This document shows positions 1 through 4,914 of a DNA stretch of 5,514 bases, in pieces. The stretch spans positions 1 to 5,514 of the forward strand of contig JAISJX010000280.1 in the NCBI GenBank assembly GCA_031261145.1. Reading direction: 5' to 3'. The DNA comes from Tannerella sp. GTDB taxonomy: Bacteria; Bacteroidota; Bacteroidia; Bacteroidales; Tannerellaceae. The first letter of the stretch is position 1, and each line of letters opens with the position of its first letter. The translations under genes and the position numbers were made by a program. The notes beneath the pieces are model-generated. The model was not told the origin of the DNA and did no database searches. It worked only from the letters and a program-made list of their open reading frames with translations.

Positions 1-1
1 C

Positions 2-115
2 CTGATTGCCATCAACGAGATTCTGGAGGAAAAGAAGAAACGGCATATCGAAACCTACCTGACCGAAATGGAGGAACCGGATTTTCAGCAGGTGCGAATC
101 GGAAACGTGGTTTAA
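2..115 (+). CDS. 3' end of an unrecognised upstream gene (partial)
   Basis: An open frame enters from the left edge and ends at TAA 113-115, giving 37 residues. The tail is charged and probably helical: it begins LIAINEILEEKKKRHIETYL and ends in a short polar stretch closing with GNVV. GC content and codon use match the leu genes downstream, so this is probably a real gene end rather than chance. I do not recognise the family from this fragment and assign no function. The next gene starts 158 bp downstream on the same strand. Paired inverted repeats lie in that gap, so the two genes need not be co-transcribed. Confidence 0.6.
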   Translation: MIAINEILEEKKKRHIETYLTEMEEPDFQQVRIGNVV

Positions 116-273
116 ACGCCATAAAATATTACATCCGTTTATAACCTTTCTTGGTGCGGATGTTGCGAATAATTGCCGGATAGCGACCGGCAAAAGTTAT
201 AAACAATTAAAATGTCCCGTTCATGAAAAATAAGTATTACATTTAGCGCCTGAAACTAAAAAACAAGATAACA
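116..273. other. Intergenic stretch with two inverted repeats upstream of the esterase
   Basis: Two hairpin-capable repeats are visible. ACATCCG at 131-137 pairs with CGGATGT at 157-163, with a smaller ACC/GGT pair (144-146/153-155) inside its loop. TTGCCGG at 173-179 pairs with CCGGCAA at 187-193 around a 7-nt loop. Neither is followed by a T-run, so they are not convincing intrinsic terminators, although they could mark the 3' end of the upstream transcript. A near match to the Bacteroidetes -7 box (TACATTTA, 238-245) lies 28 bp before the esterase start, but it has no TTTG at the expected distance. The promoter is therefore unresolved. Confidence 0.4.
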
Positions 274-1146
274 ATGAGAACACTGATTTTAAATGTAGTC
301 TGGATGTTGTGTCTGACATCTGTGACATTCGCGCAAAGCGGGTTCGTGTATGAAACGCGGACAGTGAAAAGTGACGTTCTGAAGTCGGAACGCAAGTATT
401 CCATATACCTGCCTCCGGGCTATGAAGAGAGCGACCAGTCGTATCCGGTGTTATACCTCTTGCATGGTTCCGGCGACGACCATACGGGCTGGGTGCAGTT
501 CGGCCAGGTGCAGCATATTGCCGATAAAGCCATTGCCGAAGGAAAGGCGGCGCACATGATTATCGTCATGCCCGACGCCAACACCGGAAAAAGAGGATAC
601 TTTAATGACATCCGGGGCGATTTCAATTACGAGGATTTCTTCTTCAACGAACTTATCCCGTACATCGAAAAAACGTACCGGGTACGCAGCGACCGGCGTT
701 ATCGCGCCGTCGCCGGATTGTCGATGGGCGGAGGCGGAACGATTTTCTATTCGTTACATCATCCGGAGATGTTTGCCGCCGCCGCGCCGTTAAGCGCATC
801 CACCGGCAATTGGGAACTGGAACAAATGAAAGCCCGTTTGGGCGATGCAGCCTCCAAAATATCCGACGCGCAGGTGCAGGCTTATTTCAAACGCCACAGC
901 ATTGAAGAAATCGTCAAAAATGCGTCTAAGGAAGAACTGGATAAAATCAAACAGATACGCTGGTACATCAGTTGTGGCGACGATGATTTTCTGTACGAGG
1001 GAAACAGCCTGCTGCACATTCTTTTCCGCAAAAATGAAATCGCCCACGAATACCGCGTGAAGGACGGCGGACATTCATGGACGTACTGGCGGACGGAGTT
1101 GCCGTTGGTGATGGAGTTTGTGTCCAAGTCTTTCTCGCAGTATTAA
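274..1146 (+). CDS. Secreted esterase D-like alpha/beta hydrolase
   Basis: The 290-residue protein has an N-terminal signal peptide: a hydrophobic core at about residues 4-19 and a likely signal peptidase I site after Ala20 (TFA|QS). There is no lipobox, so a soluble periplasmic or secreted enzyme is expected. The rest fits the esterase D / putative esterase family (PF00756). Visible motifs are LYLLHGSGDD (60-69, oxyanion region), the nucleophile elbow GLSMGG with Ser150, a probable acid Asp238 in CGDDDFL, and catalytic His267 in DGGHSW. The family includes feruloyl, acetyl-xylan and siderophore esterases as well as mycolyltransferases. The sequence alone does not fix the substrate, and no glycoside hydrolase or TonB transporter gene is in view to suggest one. 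The chosen ATG is the first in frame and gives a complete signal peptide. The gene ends 32 bp before the leu promoter, with no clear intrinsic terminator between, so some read-through into the leader is possible. Confidence 0.85.
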   Translation: MRTLILNVVWMLCLTSVTFAQSGFVYETRTVKSDVLKSERKYSIYLPPGYEESDQSYPVLYLLHGSGDDHTGWVQFGQVQHIADKAIAEGKAAHMIIVMPDANTGKRGYFNDIRGDFNYEDFFFNELIPYIEKTYRVRSDRRYRAVAGLSMGGGGTIFYSLHHPEMFAAAAPLSASTGNWELEQMKARLGDAASKISDAQVQAYFKRHSIEEIVKNASKEELDKIKQIRWYISCGDDDFLYEGNSLLHILFRKNEIAHEYRVKDGGHSWTYWRTELPLVMEFVSKSFSQY

Positions 1147-1178
1147 CGGGACTTTCAGGTAAAAATTTTCAATTTAAT

Positions 1179-1210
1179 TTTGGAGAATCAAAAAAAGATT
1201 CCTATCTTTG
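1179..1210 (+). promoter_or_regulatory. Bacteroidetes-type promoter for the leu operon
   Basis: TTTG at 1179-1182 is followed after exactly 20 bp by TATCTTTG at 1203-1210. This matches the known Bacteroidetes sigma consensus TTTG-N19-21-TAnnTTTG at every defined base. Transcription would start about 5-8 nt after the -7 box, near 1216-1218. That leaves roughly 220 nt of untranslated leader before leuA, enough for the leader peptide and terminator described below. The region upstream (1161-1181) is strongly AT-rich. A short inverted repeat, GAATC-A7-GATTC (1185-1201), fills most of the spacer. Confidence 0.85.
1185..1201. repeat. Short inverted repeat in the leu promoter spacer
   Basis: GAATC (1185-1189) and GATTC (1197-1201) flank seven A residues, exactly between the -33 and -7 elements. 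A dyad at this position could be an operator, because a protein bound there would block RNA polymerase. It is only 5 bp per arm, and the A-tract alone could serve as spacer structure. I do not recognise it as the site of a known regulator. Confidence 0.3.
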
Positions 1211-1230
1211 CCCCGTTAATAAATAGAGTT

Positions 1231-1302
1231 ATGGTACACGGTATAATTAACAGTCTCATTATTTCCATTCATATTCTACTCTTGGAGCAGGATAGGGAGT
1301 GA
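1231..1302 (+). CDS. leuL: leu operon leader peptide, Ile/Leu-rich (23 aa)
   Basis: A 23-codon frame runs from ATG 1231 to TGA 1300-1302, about 14 nt after the predicted transcription start. Six codons are Ile (residues 5, 6, 10, 11, 13, 15) and four are Leu (9, 16, 17, 18), with one Val at position 2. Residues 9-18 read LIISIHILLL. This is the signature of an amino-acid-sensing leader peptide such as those of the enterobacterial ilv and leu operons. The Leu codons are CTC, CTA, CTC and TTG; one Ile codon is ATA. The start follows an A-rich stretch with only AGAG at 1225-1228, as is usual in Bacteroidetes. The peptide itself probably has no function; what matters is where the ribosome pauses. 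The stop codon lies inside the segment that forms the antiterminator. The gene symbol is used by analogy with leuL of enterobacteria. Confidence 0.82.
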   Translation: MVHGIINSLIISIHILLLEQDRE

Positions 1303-1388
1303 GACGGCGTGTGCATTAGGGACATTGAAAAATGAAACTAAAAATCAAAAAAACCTTTCTCACTTCCTCGTGAGAAAGGTTTTTTTTT
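1234..1388 (+). promoter_or_regulatory. Transcription attenuator of the leu operon (segments 1-4)
   Basis: Mutually exclusive helices can be traced by hand. Segment 1:2 pairs GTCTCATT (1253-1260) with AGTGAGAC (1298-1305), 8 bp with one G-U. It is extended by an outer helix of 1234-1240 with 1308-1314 (7 bp, one G-U). The antiterminator 2:3 pairs 1294-1304 (AGGGAGTGAGA) with 1358-1368 (TCTCACTTCCT), 11 bp with one G-U. The terminator 3:4 pairs 1354-1363 with 1370-1379. Segment 1 lies within leader codons 8-10. A ribosome stalled on the Ile/Leu codons covers it and frees 2 to pair with 3, so transcription continues. A ribosome reaching the stop at 1300-1302 masks segment 2, and the terminator forms. 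Without translation, 1:2 forms and termination is also favoured. This is the classical leader-peptide logic, inferred from pairing and not tested. Confidence 0.8.
1347..1388 (+). terminator. Intrinsic terminator of the leu attenuator
   Basis: A perfect 10-bp stem (CCTTTCTCAC 1354-1363 with GTGAGAAAGG 1370-1379) closes a 6-nt loop TTCCTC and is followed by nine T residues (1380-1388). Seven A residues before the stem (1347-1353) could extend it to 17 bp. It sits 47 nt before the leuA start and after the leader peptide, so it controls entry into the operon rather than ending the esterase gene. The 5' arm is shared with the antiterminator helix, which makes the two structures exclusive. Confidence 0.92.
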
Positions 1389-1435
1389 GGAATAAACAGA
1401 ATGAAAAATAAGAACAAATAAGAAATGACTTAATT

Positions 1436-2932
1436 ATGGCAGACAGATTATTTATTTTTGACACGACCTTGCGCGACGGCGAACAGGTGCCGGGGTGCCA
1501 GTTGAACAGTATCGAGAAGATTCAGGTGGCGAGAGCGCTGGAGGAATTGGGCGTGGACGTCATCGAAGCTGGTTTCCCGGTGTCAAGTCCGGGCGATTTT
1601 AACAGCGTGGTCGAGATTTCCAAGGCCGTCACGTGGCCGGTCATCTGTGCACTCACCCGCGCTGTGGAGCAGGATATCGAAGTGGCGGCCGAGGCGCTGA
1701 AATTCGCCAAACGCGGACGGATTCATACCGGTATCGGGACATCGGAGTATCATATCCGGTATAAATTCAATTCCACGCAGGAGGAGATACTGGGACGCGC
1801 CATTGCCGCCACCCGGTATGCGAAAAAGTACGTGGAAGATGTGGAATTTTATTGCGAAGACGCCGGGCGGACAGACAATGAATACCTTGCGCGGGTGGTC
1901 GAGGCGGTGATTAAAGCCGGTGCGACGGTGGTCAACATTCCCGATACAACGGGTTATTGCCTGCCCGACGAGTACGCCGCCAAAATCAAGTATCTGGCGG
2001 AGCGCGTCGACGGTATTCATAAAGCCATTCTTTCCACCCATTGCCACAATGATTTGGGCATGGCGACGGCCAACACGGTTCAGGGCGTACTCAACGGCGC
2101 CCGTCAGGTGGAAGTGACCGTCAACGGCATCGGCGAACGCGCCGGAAACACGTCGCTCGAAGAAGTGGCCATGATTTTCAAAAGTCATAAGGAACGATTG
2201 ATAGAAACCAATATCAACACGACAAAAATCTATGGCATCAGCCGCATGGTATCCAGTCTGATGAACATGCCCGTGCAGCCGAACAAAGCCGTTGTCGGGC
2301 GTAATGCGTTCGCCCATTCGTCCGGCATTCACCAGGACGGCGTACTGAAACACCGTGAGAGTTATGAGATTATCGACCCCAGAGAGGTCGGTATCGACGA
2401 CAACGCCATCGTCCTGACAGCCCGTAGCGGACGCGCGGCGCTGAAACACCGGCTGAATGTGCTCGGCGTAAGGTTGGACGCAGAAAAATTAGACAAAGTC
2501 TACGGCGAATTTCTCAAACTGGCCGACCGGAAGAAAAACATCAACGACGAAGACGTGCTGGTGCTTGTCGGTAAAGACCGCACGTCCATGCAGCGTATCA
2601 AATTGGAGTATTTGCAGGTCACGTCGGGCATCGGCCTGCGCTCCGTGGCGAGTGTCTGTCTGGATATTGCCGGCGAAAAGTTTGAATCCGCCGCATCGGG
2701 CAACGGCCCGGTGGACGCGGCCATCAAAGCCGTCAAAAGCATCATCCACCGCCAGATGACCATTCAGGAGTTCCTGATTCAGGCCATCAACAAAGGGAGC
2801 GATGATGTGGGTAAAGTACACATGCAGGTCGAGTACGAAGGCAACAGGTATTACGGTTTTTCCGCCAATACCGACATTGTCGCCGCCTCGGTGGAAGCCT
2901 TTGTGGATGCGATTAACAAGTTTGTGAAATAG
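1436..2932 (+). CDS. leuA: 2-isopropylmalate synthase
   Basis: This enzyme catalyses the first committed step of leucine synthesis: acetyl-CoA plus 2-oxoisovalerate gives (2S)-2-isopropylmalate, in the cytoplasm. The 498-residue length is usual for bacterial LeuA. The HMGL-like TIM barrel (about residues 5-275) opens with [10 protein letters not shown] (8-17). Metal ligands can be placed at Asp14, His202, His204 (HCHND) and Asn238 (GERAGN), agreeing by a constant offset with those known for the Neisseria enzyme. The linker motif HSSGIHQDG spans 294-302. The C-terminal LeuA regulatory/dimer domain (about 365-498) has its hallmark GNGPVDA at 422-428, so leucine feedback inhibition is likely. 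Homocitrate and citramalate synthases share the barrel. The full regulatory domain and the leuC/leuD neighbours favour LeuA, though some citramalate activity cannot be excluded from sequence. The ATG at 1436 follows an A-rich region 47 nt after the attenuator terminator. leuC begins 24 nt after the stop. Confidence 0.95.
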   Translation: MADRLFIFDTTLRDGEQVPGCQLNSIEKIQVARALEELGVDVIEAGFPVSSPGDFNSVVEISKAVTWPVICALTRAVEQDIEVAAEALKFAKRGRIHTGIGTSEYHIRYKFNSTQEEILGRAIAATRYAKKYVEDVEFYCEDAGRTDNEYLARVVEAVIKAGATVVNIPDTTGYCLPDEYAAKIKYLAERVDGIHKAILSTHCHNDLGMATANTVQGVLNGARQVEVTVNGIGERAGNTSLEEVAMIFKSHKERLIETNINTTKIYGISRMVSSLMNMPVQPNKAVVGRNAFAHSSGIHQDGVLKHRESYEIIDPREVGIDDNAIVLTARSGRAALKHRLNVLGVRLDAEKLDKVYGEFLKLADRKKNINDEDVLVLVGKDRTSMQRIKLEYLQVTSGIGLRSVASVCLDIAGEKFESAASGNGPVDAAIKAVKSIIHRQMTIQEFLIQAINKGSDDVGKVHMQVEYEGNRYYGFSANTDIVAASVEAFVDAINKFVK

Positions 2933-2956
2933 TACTGATTAATAATATGCTGATTT

Positions 2957-4363
2957 ATGGCAAAGACATTATTTGAAAAAATTTGGGAGAAACACGTCGT
3001 AGATACGCTGGCGGACGGTACGGTTCAGTTGTACATTGACCGCCTGTATTGCCACGAGGTGACCAGCCCGCAGGCGTTCGCCGGGCTGCGCGAACGGGGA
3101 TTGAAGCCCTTCCGCCCCGGCCGCATCACCTGTATGCCGGATCACAATATCCCCACCGTGCATCAGGACAGGCCGATCGAGGATCCTGTCTCGAAAAAAC
3201 AGGTGGACACGCTGGCGCAGAATGCCGCCGAGGCGGGCGTGGACTATTACGGGCTGTTGCATCCGAAAAACGGGATTATCCACGTCGTTGGCCCGGAAAC
3301 AGGGTTGACGCAACCGGGTATGACCATTGTTTGCGGCGACAGCCATACATCTACTCACGGGGCAATGGGAGCCGTTGCTTTCGGCATCGGCACGAGCGAA
3401 GTGGAGATGACGCTGGCGACGCAGTGCCTCCTGCAACGGAAGCCGAAAACGATGCGTATCACGATTGACGGACAGTTGAAACCCGGTGTGACGGCCAAAG
3501 ATATTGCCCTGTACATCATCAGCCGGATGACGACCGGCGGCGCGACCGGTTATTTTGTGGAATATGCCGGCGAAGCAATCCGCCGCACAACGATGGAGGA
3601 ACGCCTGACCATCTGCAACCTGACCATCGAAATGGGCGCCCGCGGCGGTATGATTGCCCCGGACGAAGTGACTGTCGAATATCTGAAAGGACGGGAATTT
3701 GCCCCCGAAGGAGTGGAGTGGGAGAAATCCGTAGCCTGTTGGCGCACACTGGCTACCGATGCGGATGCCGTGTTTGACAAGGAAGTACTGTTCCATGCGG
3801 AAGATATTGAGCCGATGATTACATACGGTACGAATCCGGGCATGGGAATGGAGATAAACGGTACGATTCCGGCCCTCGAAAGCGGGGATGAAGCGGGACA
3901 AAAATCATTTGCCAAATCATTGGAATATATGGGCTTTAACGCAGGTGAAAAAATTACCGGGAAACCGGTTGACTATGTCTTTCTGGGAAGTTGTACGAAC
4001 GGGCGTGTGGAAGATTTCCGTGCGTTTGCTGATTTCGTAAAAGGCAGAAAGAAAGCGCCTGGCGTTATCGTCTGGTTGGTTCCGGGTTCGTGGGCTGTGG
4101 AAAAGCAGATTCGCGCCGAAGGATTGGATAAAATACTGACAGAGGCAGGGTTTGAACTGCGTCAGCCCGGTTGTTCCGCTTGTCTGGCGATGAACGACGA
4201 CAAAATCCCGGCGGGCAAATATAGCGTGAGTACAAGTAACCGTAATTTTGAAGGTCGCCAGGGACCCGGCGCACGAACGCTTTTGGCAGGCCCGTTAGTA
4301 GCCGCCGCCGCCGCTGTGACCGGAAAAATTACCGATCCGAGGAAATATTTTCTCGCAGATTAA
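2957..4363 (+). CDS. leuC: 3-isopropylmalate dehydratase large subunit
   Basis: With LeuD this forms isopropylmalate isomerase, which converts 2- to 3-isopropylmalate through dehydration and rehydration. It belongs to the aconitase family and carries the [4Fe-4S] cluster. The 468 residues match the usual length (about 466). The cluster ligands are visible as Cys346 (GSCTNGR), Cys406 and Cys409 (PGCSAC), one residue offset from E. coli numbering. The conserved [12 protein letters not shown] stretch spans 127-138. The start at 2957 is the first ATG giving the normal N-terminus ([10 protein letters not shown]) and lies 24 nt after leuA, so the two are one transcription unit. The last codons (Phe-Leu-Ala-Asp-stop) fall inside the left inverted repeat of the following cassette. 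The C-terminus may therefore have been rewritten by that insertion; LeuC proteins I recall from Bacteroides end close to the preceding TDPR. Confidence 0.96.
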   Translation: MAKTLFEKIWEKHVVDTLADGTVQLYIDRLYCHEVTSPQAFAGLRERGLKPFRPGRITCMPDHNIPTVHQDRPIEDPVSKKQVDTLAQNAAEAGVDYYGLLHPKNGIIHVVGPETGLTQPGMTIVCGDSHTSTHGAMGAVAFGIGTSEVEMTLATQCLLQRKPKTMRITIDGQLKPGVTAKDIALYIISRMTTGGATGYFVEYAGEAIRRTTMEERLTICNLTIEMGARGGMIAPDEVTVEYLKGREFAPEGVEWEKSVACWRTLATDADAVFDKEVLFHAEDIEPMITYGTNPGMGMEINGTIPALESGDEAGQKSFAKSLEYMGFNAGEKITGKPVDYVFLGSCTNGRVEDFRAFADFVKGRKKAPGVIVWLVPGSWAVEKQIRAEGLDKILTEAGFELRQPGCSACLAMNDDKIPAGKYSVSTSNRNFEGRQGPGARTLLAGPLVAAAAAVTGKITDPRKYFLAD

Positions 4364-4382
4364 AGGAATTTAAACGCAGATT
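4349..4382 (+). repeat. Left inverted-repeat arm, CGCAGATT units
   Basis: The arm begins TTTCTCGCAGATT and ends TTTAAACGCAGATT, so it contains CGCAGATT at 4354-4361 and 4375-4382, 21 bp apart. A third copy follows at 4385-4392, 10 bp on, outside the part matched by the right arm. The arm overlaps the final codons and the stop (4361-4363) of leuC. Spacings of 21 and 10 bp are close to two helical turns and one. Confidence 0.85.
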
Positions 4383-4412
4383 CACGCAGATTTTTAATAC
4401 AGATAAACAATA

Positions 4413-4793
4413 ATGGAATTAAACAAAATCAGTTACGACATCAGAGGTTCGGCTTTCAAGGTGTTTAATGAATTAGGCCCCGGACTATTTGAATCCGTCT
4501 ATGAAACGGCTTTAGCGTATGAATTGGAACAGTTGGGATATGAGGTGAAAACGCAAGTAGTTATTCCGGTTGTTTATGCAGACATTGAGATAGAAAGTGG
4601 TTTCAGGGCTGACCTCATCGTGAATGAGATGGTTATTATTGAATTAAAATCCGTAGAGAAAATAATGCCTGTTCATTATAAACAAATACTGACGTATCTG
4701 AGATTAAGTGATTTAAGATTAGGATTTCTTATTAATTTCAATGCAGATACATTAGATAAAAATAATTTGATTAGAGTAGTAAACAATTTCTGA
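4413..4793 (+). CDS. GxxExxY family protein, putative PD-(D/E)XK fold
   Basis: The 126-residue protein shows the family's name motif as Gly24-x-x-Glu27-x-x-Tyr30 (GPGLFESVY), preceded by a helix typical of the family (IRGSAFKVFNELG). The core GFRADLIV...VIIELKS contains Asp67, Glu77 and Lys79. This is the D-(x)n-ExK arrangement of PD-(D/E)XK nucleases; the family is placed in that superfamily (PF13366). Gln91-x-x-x-Tyr95 (QILTY) resembles the QxxxY motif of Cas4/AddB-type nucleases. The length is normal for the family and all apparent active-site residues are intact, but as far as I know its biological role is not established. It lies between leuC and leuD on the same strand and has no visible promoter of its own, so it is probably read with the operon. 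Base composition is clearly lower in GC than its neighbours and falls along the gene, from about 45% to about 25%. It has no expected role in leucine synthesis. Confidence 0.88.
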   Translation: MELNKISYDIRGSAFKVFNELGPGLFESVYETALAYELEQLGYEVKTQVVIPVVYADIEIESGFRADLIVNEMVIIELKSVEKIMPVHYKQILTYLRLSDLRLGFLINFNADTLDKNNLIRVVNNF

Positions 4794-4914
4794 ATAATAA
4801 GAGTTCAAAGCGATAGAACAGATTGGAACGCGAATCCTTGTAGATTATAGATTAAAATCCTTTTAATCTGCGTTTAAATCCATTAAATCTGCGAGAAACA
4901 AAAAAAAGAATAAG
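4794..4914. other. AT-rich spacer between the GxxExxY gene and leuD
   Basis: This 121-nt spacer has no gene. It holds a perfect 9-bp palindrome, AGATTAAAA (4849-4857) with TTTTAATCT (4861-4869), separated by TCC. The palindrome overlaps the inner end of the right repeat arm (from 4865). No T-run follows, so it is not a clear terminator. I find no TTTG/TAnnTTTG promoter for leuD here, which implies that leuD depends on read-through from upstream. The final A-rich stretch (4896-4914) is the likely ribosome-loading region for leuD. Confidence 0.5.
4865..4898 (-). repeat. Right inverted-repeat arm, AATCTGCG units
   Basis: This is the reverse complement of the left arm at 31 of 34 positions, with AATCTGCG at 4865-4872 and 4886-4893. 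The 21-bp unit spacing is preserved. The arm ends 16 nt before the leuD ATG. In the mRNA the two arms could pair and enclose the whole GxxExxY message, leaving the A-rich leuD initiation region single-stranded just beyond the helix. Confidence 0.85.

Larger units (their letters stand above)
4349..4898. mobile_element. Putative GxxExxY cassette bounded by 34-bp inverted repeats
   Basis: The arms at 4349-4382 and 4865-4898 are inverted copies matching at 31 of 34 positions; the three differences lie in the central 7 nt. Between them lie the GxxExxY gene and AT-rich non-coding flanks. The interior is much poorer in GC than leuC and leuD, most clearly in the 3' half of the gene (about 25% by hand count, against about 60% in a sampled stretch of leuC). 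Symmetrical repeats, different base composition and insertion between two genes for subunits of one enzyme all suggest an acquired module. No transposase and no clear target-site duplication are visible. If it moves, it must be mobilised by something elsewhere, or it is a passenger flanked by genomic repeats. The element boundaries are inferred from the repeat ends only. Confidence 0.55.

Noticed and set aside
1332..1373. Tiny frame of 13 codons (starts MKLKIKK) running into the terminator
   Set aside because: It lies on the A-rich flank and the stem of the terminator and lacks branched-chain codon enrichment. The frame at 1231-1302 explains the leader far better.
1217..1388. T-box or metabolite riboswitch in the leuA leader
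   Set aside because: I see no T-box core or specifier-loop pattern and no known aptamer. The leader peptide and competing helices account for the structure.
1347..1388. Terminator acting on minus-strand transcripts as well
   Set aside because: The A7 on the left flank makes this possible in principle, but no gene on the minus strand needs a terminator here.
1401..1421. Six-codon frame MKNKNK between the terminator and leuA
   Set aside because: This is low-complexity A-rich sequence expected in the ribosome-loading region of leuA, with nothing supporting translation.
1583..2449. Long minus-strand open frame opposite leuA (288 codons)
   Set aside because: It is antisense to a clearly conserved leuA, its translation shows no recognisable family, and it is explained by the GC-rich codon pattern of leuA.
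1436..2932. leuA as homocitrate or citramalate synthase
   Set aside because: The barrel alone would allow it, but the complete LeuA regulatory domain, the length and adjacent leuC/leuD favour isopropylmalate synthase.
2969..3901. Long minus-strand open frame opposite leuC (310 codons)
   Set aside because: It overlaps well-conserved leuC fully, its translation is rich in His, Arg and Gly as shadow frames are, and it has no plausible promoter or start context.
4340..4910. Target-site duplication flanking the GxxExxY cassette
   Set aside because: I compared the bases just outside both repeat arms and found no convincing direct repeat, so a standard transposition event is not claimed.
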